A DNA stretch of 8,507 nt from Flavobacterium sp. (GTDB lineage Bacteria; Bacteroidota; Bacteroidia; Flavobacteriales; Flavobacteriaceae). The stretch lies in NCBI RefSeq assembly GCF_003525665.1, contig NZ_DQDX01000035.1, positions 1,017-9,523 of the forward strand, read 5' to 3'. The notes beneath the pieces are model-generated. The model was not told the DNA's origin and did no database searches. It worked only from the letters and a program-made list of their open reading frames with translations. The position numbers were made by a program, and so were the translations under genes. Every line of letters starts with the position of its first letter. Positions within the stretch are counted from its first letter, which is position 1. This document shows positions 6,064 to 8,507 of the stretch, in pieces.

Positions 6064-6139
6064 GCCCTGATTGGAGCAGTTACCTTGTAACGCGGAAAGC
6101 AGGAATAAGGTTTGTAGAAATGCCCAAACCATTCGCTCC
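6064..6139 (+). ncRNA. Putative structured RNA element with interleaved helices (Flavobacteria-type)
   Basis: Four short helices can be drawn. CCTG (6066-6069) pairs with CAGG (6100-6103). GGAGC (6073-6077) pairs with GCTCC (6135-6139). GTTAC (6079-6083) pairs with GTAAC (6087-6091). GGTTTG (6109-6114) pairs with CAAACC (6125-6130). The first two interleave, giving an H-type pseudoknot with two hairpins inside it. The framework AGCCCTGAT...GGAGC...GCGGAAAGCAGGAATA...GCTCC matches, from memory, an element scattered through Flavobacterium genomes; Flavo-1 in Rfam is the model I would test first. It lies upstream of the predicted DUF3822 promoter, so it is not obviously in a leader. The strand is taken from the remembered consensus. 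Confidence 0.55.
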
Positions 6140-6155
6140 TTAAAAATAAAAATCG

Positions 6156-6163
6156 TAAGTTTG
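6156..6163 (+). promoter_or_regulatory. -7 box for the DUF3822-rsmD operon
   Basis: TAAGTTTG exactly matches TAnnTTTG and is followed by GC, as often seen in this phylum. The start would fall near 6169, about 19 nt before the ATG at 6188. No TTG is found at the usual distance upstream (only a TTC at 6132-6134), so the -33 part is weak. Confidence 0.5.
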
Positions 6164-6187
6164 CGGTGTTAAAAATGGAATTTCAAA

Positions 6188-6988
6188 ATGAGTATTACGG
6201 ACAAAACTTATAAAAAACTAGCTATTCAAGTTTCTTTGAATGGGTTGTCGTTTTGTGTATTTGATACTTTGAGTGGCAAACCTGTGGTGTTGCATAACAT
6301 TCATTTTGATAGTTTTCAGCGTAGTGCGAAGATTGAAGATTTGTTTGCTTCGGTTTTTAGAGAACATCCTGAATTGAGTCATAAATATGATGAAATTGAG
6401 ATTCTCCATAGTAATAATTTGTCGACTTTTGTGCCGACAGCTTTGTTTGACGAGGAGTTTTTAGGAAGTTATTTGCAATACAATACGAAGGTTTTTGAAA
6501 CCGATTTTTTCACTTTTGATGCTTTAGATAAATATGAAATGAATAATGTTTACATTCCGTATGTGAATATGAATAACTTTTTTATTGACCAATATGGTTC
6601 GTTTGAATACAAACATGCGAATAGTGTTTTGGTTTCAAAATTATTGGATTTATCTAAGAATAATGAGGAACGCAAGATGTTTGTTCATGTAAGTGAAAGT
6701 CATTTTGAGATTATTGTGGTTCAGAATCAGAAGTTGCATTTGTTTAATTCGTTTGAATACAAAACGCCTGAAGATTTTATTTACTACATTCTTTTTACTG
6801 CCGAACAATTGCAGTTGAATCCTGAGAATTTCAAATTGGAATTGCTTGGAGCGATTGTTGAAACCGATGCTTTTTATCAAATTGCCTACAAATACATTAG
6901 AAACATAAGTTTATTTAATGTTTCTGATTTTACAAATAACTTCACGGAAAAAGAAAACCGCGAACACTTTATACTACTTCACTCGTGA
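6188..6988 (+). CDS. DUF3822 family protein
   Basis: The soluble protein has 266 residues and I recognise it as DUF3822-type, a Bacteroidota family of unknown function usually found directly ahead of rsmD. It opens with a strand pair around LAIQVSLNGLSFCVFD (12-27). The middle contains YIPYVNMNNFFIDQYG (122-137), a segment MFVHVSESHFEIIVVQNQ (164-181) and LHLFNSFEYKTPEDFIYYILF (183-203). The two-fold strand arrangement resembles actin-like ATPase folds, but I see no clear phosphate loops, so that is only a suggestion. The ATG follows the -7 box by a short leader without a Shine-Dalgarno sequence. The gene ends in a GTGA overlap with rsmD, so the two are translationally coupled. Confidence 0.85.
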   Translation: MSITDKTYKKLAIQVSLNGLSFCVFDTLSGKPVVLHNIHFDSFQRSAKIEDLFASVFREHPELSHKYDEIEILHSNNLSTFVPTALFDEEFLGSYLQYNTKVFETDFFTFDALDKYEMNNVYIPYVNMNNFFIDQYGSFEYKHANSVLVSKLLDLSKNNEERKMFVHVSESHFEIIVVQNQKLHLFNSFEYKTPEDFIYYILFTAEQLQLNPENFKLELLGAIVETDAFYQIAYKYIRNISLFNVSDFTNNFTEKENREHFILLHS

Positions 6989-7557
6989 GAATAATTTCTG
7001 GAAAATACAAAGGAAGACGAATAACAGCTCCAAAAAACTTACCAGTTCGTCCAACGACTGATATGAGTAAGGAAGCGTTGTTTAATGTGCTGAACAATCA
7101 TTTCAATTTTTCGGGATTGAAGGTTTTGGATTTATTTGCTGGAACTGGGAACATTAGCTACGAATTTGGTTCGCGTGGATGTGATAACATTACGTGTATC
7201 GATGGCGATATGGGTTGCGTGAATTTCATTAAGAAAACGGCGAAAGAATTTGATTTGAATATCACTGCTATTAAAAGTGATGTCTTTAAATTTTTAGAAA
7301 AACACAAAGGTAGTTACGATATTATTTTTGCCGATCCGCCTTATGGAATTGAGCAAAAGGAATTTGAAAAACTAATCGAATTGGTCTTCGAAAACGAATT
7401 GTTAGACGAAGAAGGTATGATGATTATGGAACATTCAAAACATACCAAACTTGACCACATGATGCATTTTTCTTTTCAAAAGAATTATGGTGGTTCTGTG
7501 TTTTCGTTTTATGAGTTTGAGGTTGATGATGAGGAAGATGAAAGTGAGGAAGAGTAA
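6985..7557 (+). CDS. rsmD: 16S rRNA (guanine(966)-N(2))-methyltransferase RsmD
   Basis: RsmD methylates G966 (E. coli numbering) of 16S rRNA with S-adenosylmethionine during 30S subunit assembly. The 190-residue product starts with the family hallmark MRIISGKYKGRRI, followed by RPTTDMSKEALFNVL (22-36). The SAM-binding loop VLDLFAGTGNISYEFGSRG is at 47-65, the acidic motif CIDGD at 71-75, and the catalytic DPPY at 117-120, all intact. The start is GTG (6985-6987), overlapping the DUF3822 stop. The last 11 or so residues form an acidic tail (DDEEDESEEE) beyond the usual fold. The stop codon directly touches the stop of the convergent gene on the other strand, with no bases between them and no visible terminator. 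Confidence 0.95.
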   Translation: MRIISGKYKGRRITAPKNLPVRPTTDMSKEALFNVLNNHFNFSGLKVLDLFAGTGNISYEFGSRGCDNITCIDGDMGCVNFIKKTAKEFDLNITAIKSDVFKFLEKHKGSYDIIFADPPYGIEQKEFEKLIELVFENELLDEEGMMIMEHSKHTKLDHMMHFSFQKNYGGSVFSFYEFEVDDEEDESEEE

Positions 7558-8025
7558 TTAATAAAATTCTACAGCTTCTATTTCATCATTAACGAATTCT
7601 ACAGAAATCATTATTTCAGAATCATTTGAGTAATATTCAAATTCATAGTCTACCGAATTGGTTTCCTCTTCAAGGTAAATGTAAAGATCTTCTAAATTAA
7701 AATCTCTTATTAAATCGATATTTTTTTCAGGGAATTGCGAATCAATTTTGGTTTGTATTTTAGATTGCAATTCAGCAATTGAATCCATTATTTGATACGT
7801 TTTCTGCAATGTACTTGAAAATGGACCATTAGTATCACCGTCTATACTAATTGAAATTGGTTCTCCATTTTTGTTTTTATACTTGTATTCGGTATCCCAA
7901 GTAAAGTAGATATCTTCCTTTTTATAGATACATATCAATTTTCCTAATTTAGAATCAATTAAAGTTTTTTCTAAAGATTTTTTAGAAAACAAACTCCCAA
8001 ACAATAATTTTAATACCTGTATCAT
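7558..8025 (-). CDS. Hypothetical protein (155 aa), acidic
   Basis: No family recognised with confidence. The N-terminus MIQVLKLLFGSLFSKK is hydrophobic then basic; it could be a weak membrane anchor, or just an amphipathic helix. The next part is strand-rich (KLICIYKKEDIYFTWDTEYKY, 29-49) with a small acidic loop SIDGDTNGPFSS (60-71). A helix follows at 75-97, then a long acidic C-terminal region with EFEYYSNDSEIMISVEFVNDEIEAVEFY that reads as a beta hairpin. The fold could resemble small DUF or SMI1/KNR4-like immunity proteins, but no defining motif is seen. The ATG lies 15 nt after the 3' end of rnpB, so expression may depend on read-through from rnpB. The stop abuts the rsmD stop. Confidence 0.75.
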   Translation of the reverse strand: MIQVLKLLFGSLFSKKSLEKTLIDSKLGKLICIYKKEDIYFTWDTEYKYKNKNGEPISISIDGDTNGPFSSTLQKTYQIMDSIAELQSKIQTKIDSQFPEKNIDLIRDFNLEDLYIYLEEETNSVDYEFEYYSNDSEIMISVEFVNDEIEAVEFY

Positions 8026-8031
8026 AATAAT

Positions 8032-8040
8032 AAAAAAAAA
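8032..8040 (-). terminator. T-tract terminating rnpB
   Basis: Nine consecutive T residues on the minus strand directly follow the P1 strand GGTCTGC at the rnpB 3' end, as expected for an intrinsic stop. The tract lies just ahead of the ATG at 8025, so any transcript of the downstream gene must read through it or start nearby. Confidence 0.55.
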
Positions 8041-8353
8041 GCAGACCTATAAGCCGGATTCTGTTCTCGTCTCGTTCCTAAAAACGAGACGATACCTTAT
8101 CATTTATCTAGTCTCGTTGTTACCAACGAGATCAATCTTTCTACCCTTCGACAACGGACGAGTAATCCTTAAATGTCGATATACTTGAAATTTCACCGCA
8201 TAGAGTTTACCTGGTTTCACTACAGCCGAACTGTACATACTTTCTGTTGCACTTGTCCTCGTCTTTCAACGGTTGGGCGTTACCCAATATGCTACTCTTT
8301 GGTGTCCGGACTTTCCTACTCGTCCCAAAAGACGAGTCGATAAGGCGGTCTGC
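8041..8353 (-). ncRNA. rnpB: RNase P RNA, bacterial class A
   Basis: This is the catalytic RNA of ribonuclease P, which matures the 5' ends of tRNAs. Reading the minus strand, P1 is GCAGACC (8353-8347) pairing perfectly with GGTCTGC (8047-8041). Conserved blocks appear in order: the P4 region GGAAAGTCCGGAC, the specificity-domain sequence GTGCAACAGAAAG, a P8/P9-like stretch GGTAAACTCTATGCGGTG, and the universal 3' block ACAGAATCCGGCTTATAGG. Variable stems are strong hairpins: ACTCGTC/GACGAGT (8318-8337), TCTCGTTG-GTAA-CAACGAGA (8112-8131, a GNRA loop) and CGTCTCGTT/AACGAGACG (8068-8091). The length of about 313 nt is somewhat compact for the class. The only open frame here is a chance one across the RNA. 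Confidence 0.96.
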
Positions 8354-8357
8354 GGTG

Positions 8358-8365
8358 CAAAGGTA
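8358..8365 (-). promoter_or_regulatory. rnpB promoter -7 box
   Basis: TACCTTTG on the minus strand is an exact TAnnTTTG match ending five bases before the first base of the P1 stem, so the RNA would start at or next to P1. No TTG is present at the usual distance; the upstream stretch is instead AT-rich and contains the 14-bp repeat at 8378-8405. Confidence 0.65.
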
Positions 8366-8377
8366 GAATTTAATATT

Positions 8378-8405
8378 AGATTTTAGATATAAGATTTTAG
8401 ATATG
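8378..8405. repeat. 14-bp tandem duplication between rnpB and the next gene
   Basis: AGATTTTAGATATA (8378-8391) is followed immediately by AGATTTTAGATATG (8392-8405), 13 of 14 bases identical. It occupies the upstream side of the rnpB promoter and the divergent promoter of the gene at 8458. It may simply be a slippage product in AT-rich DNA. Confidence 0.7.
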
Positions 8406-8413
8406 TACATAAT

Positions 8414-8442
8414 TTGATATTTGATTTAATTCTGTACTTTTA
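8414..8442 (+). promoter_or_regulatory. Promoter candidate for the gene at 8458
   Basis: TTG (8414-8416) and TACTTTTA (8435-8442) are separated by 18 nt. The second is TAnnTTTG with A in the last place. The start would lie near 8448, leaving a leader of about 10 nt to the ATG at 8458. This fits divergent transcription away from rnpB. Confidence 0.4.
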
Positions 8443-8457
8443 TTAAAAATTATTTTT

Positions 8458-8507
8458 ATGAAAATTAAATTTTTTGTTTTTTTCGTACTATTTGGAATTA
8501 GCAATTG
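8458..8507 (+). CDS. 5' end of a gene for a probable exported protein (partial)
   Basis: Only 16 codons are inside the window: MKIKFFVFFVLFGISN. The short basic start followed by an unbroken hydrophobic run of Phe, Val and Leu is what a Sec signal peptide looks like, so the product is probably secreted or a lipoprotein; the cleavage region is cut off. The ATG is preceded by an A/T-rich stretch with no Shine-Dalgarno sequence, usual for this phylum, and by a plausible promoter. Function cannot be assigned. Confidence 0.6.
   Translation, partial: MKIKFFVFFVLFGISN

Noticed and set aside
6064..6139. Riboswitch controlling DUF3822
   Set aside because: The best -7 box (6156-6163) lies downstream of the element, so it would not be part of that message.
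6218..6880. Two minus-strand open frames inside the DUF3822 gene
   Set aside because: They oppose a coupled, well-supported gene and have no recognisable protein features.
8207..8410. 67-codon minus-strand open frame
   Set aside because: It lies mostly across the rnpB RNA, whose conserved blocks and P1 pairing explain the sequence.

Overview
The window looks chromosomal and comes from a member of the Bacteroidota, most likely Flavobacterium or a close relative. It is AT-rich. Starts generally lack a Shine-Dalgarno sequence, and promoter-like sites follow the Bacteroidota form (TTG, about 16-21 nt, then TAnnTTTG). The gene set (KdsB, DUF4126, a RecD-like helicase, a DUF3822 protein, RsmD, class A RNase P RNA) fits Flavobacteriaceae.

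Layout. The left two thirds (38-5773) is read almost entirely from the minus strand. In transcription order it holds a RecD/Dda-type helicase (5773-4349, GTG start), three small AT-rich genes I cannot assign (4264-2843), a VOC/PhnB-like protein (2839-2414), a Fic-domain protein with a C-terminal winged helix (2354-1389), a DUF4126 membrane protein (1392-838) and the LPS enzyme KdsB (775-38). A 414-bp divergent intergenic region (5774-6187) carries a direct/inverted repeat family and a compact RNA-like element with a possible pseudoknot. On the plus strand, a DUF3822 gene and rsmD overlap by 4 nt. A minus-strand hypothetical gene abuts rsmD stop-to-stop, and rnpB lies immediately upstream of that gene. 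The right edge cuts the first 16 codons of a plus-strand gene that appears to encode an exported protein.

How the parts work together. kdsB (Kdo activation), rnpB (tRNA 5' processing), rsmD (16S rRNA methylation) and probably the helicase are housekeeping genes. The block 2354-4264 (Fic, VOC, three unknowns) looks like a more variable insert. The most informative regulatory site is at the fic gene. Two adjacent copies of a 13-bp palindrome sit directly on the predicted transcription start, just after the -7 box, which suggests autorepression, perhaps by the Fic protein's own winged helix. DUF4126 is translationally coupled to fic (ATGA), while kdsB has a good promoter candidate inside the DUF4126 gene, followed by a leader made of 7-bp repeats.

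I found no complete new multi-gene system. The best leads are the fic operator, the pseudoknot-like element at 6064-6139 and the unassigned gene trio.
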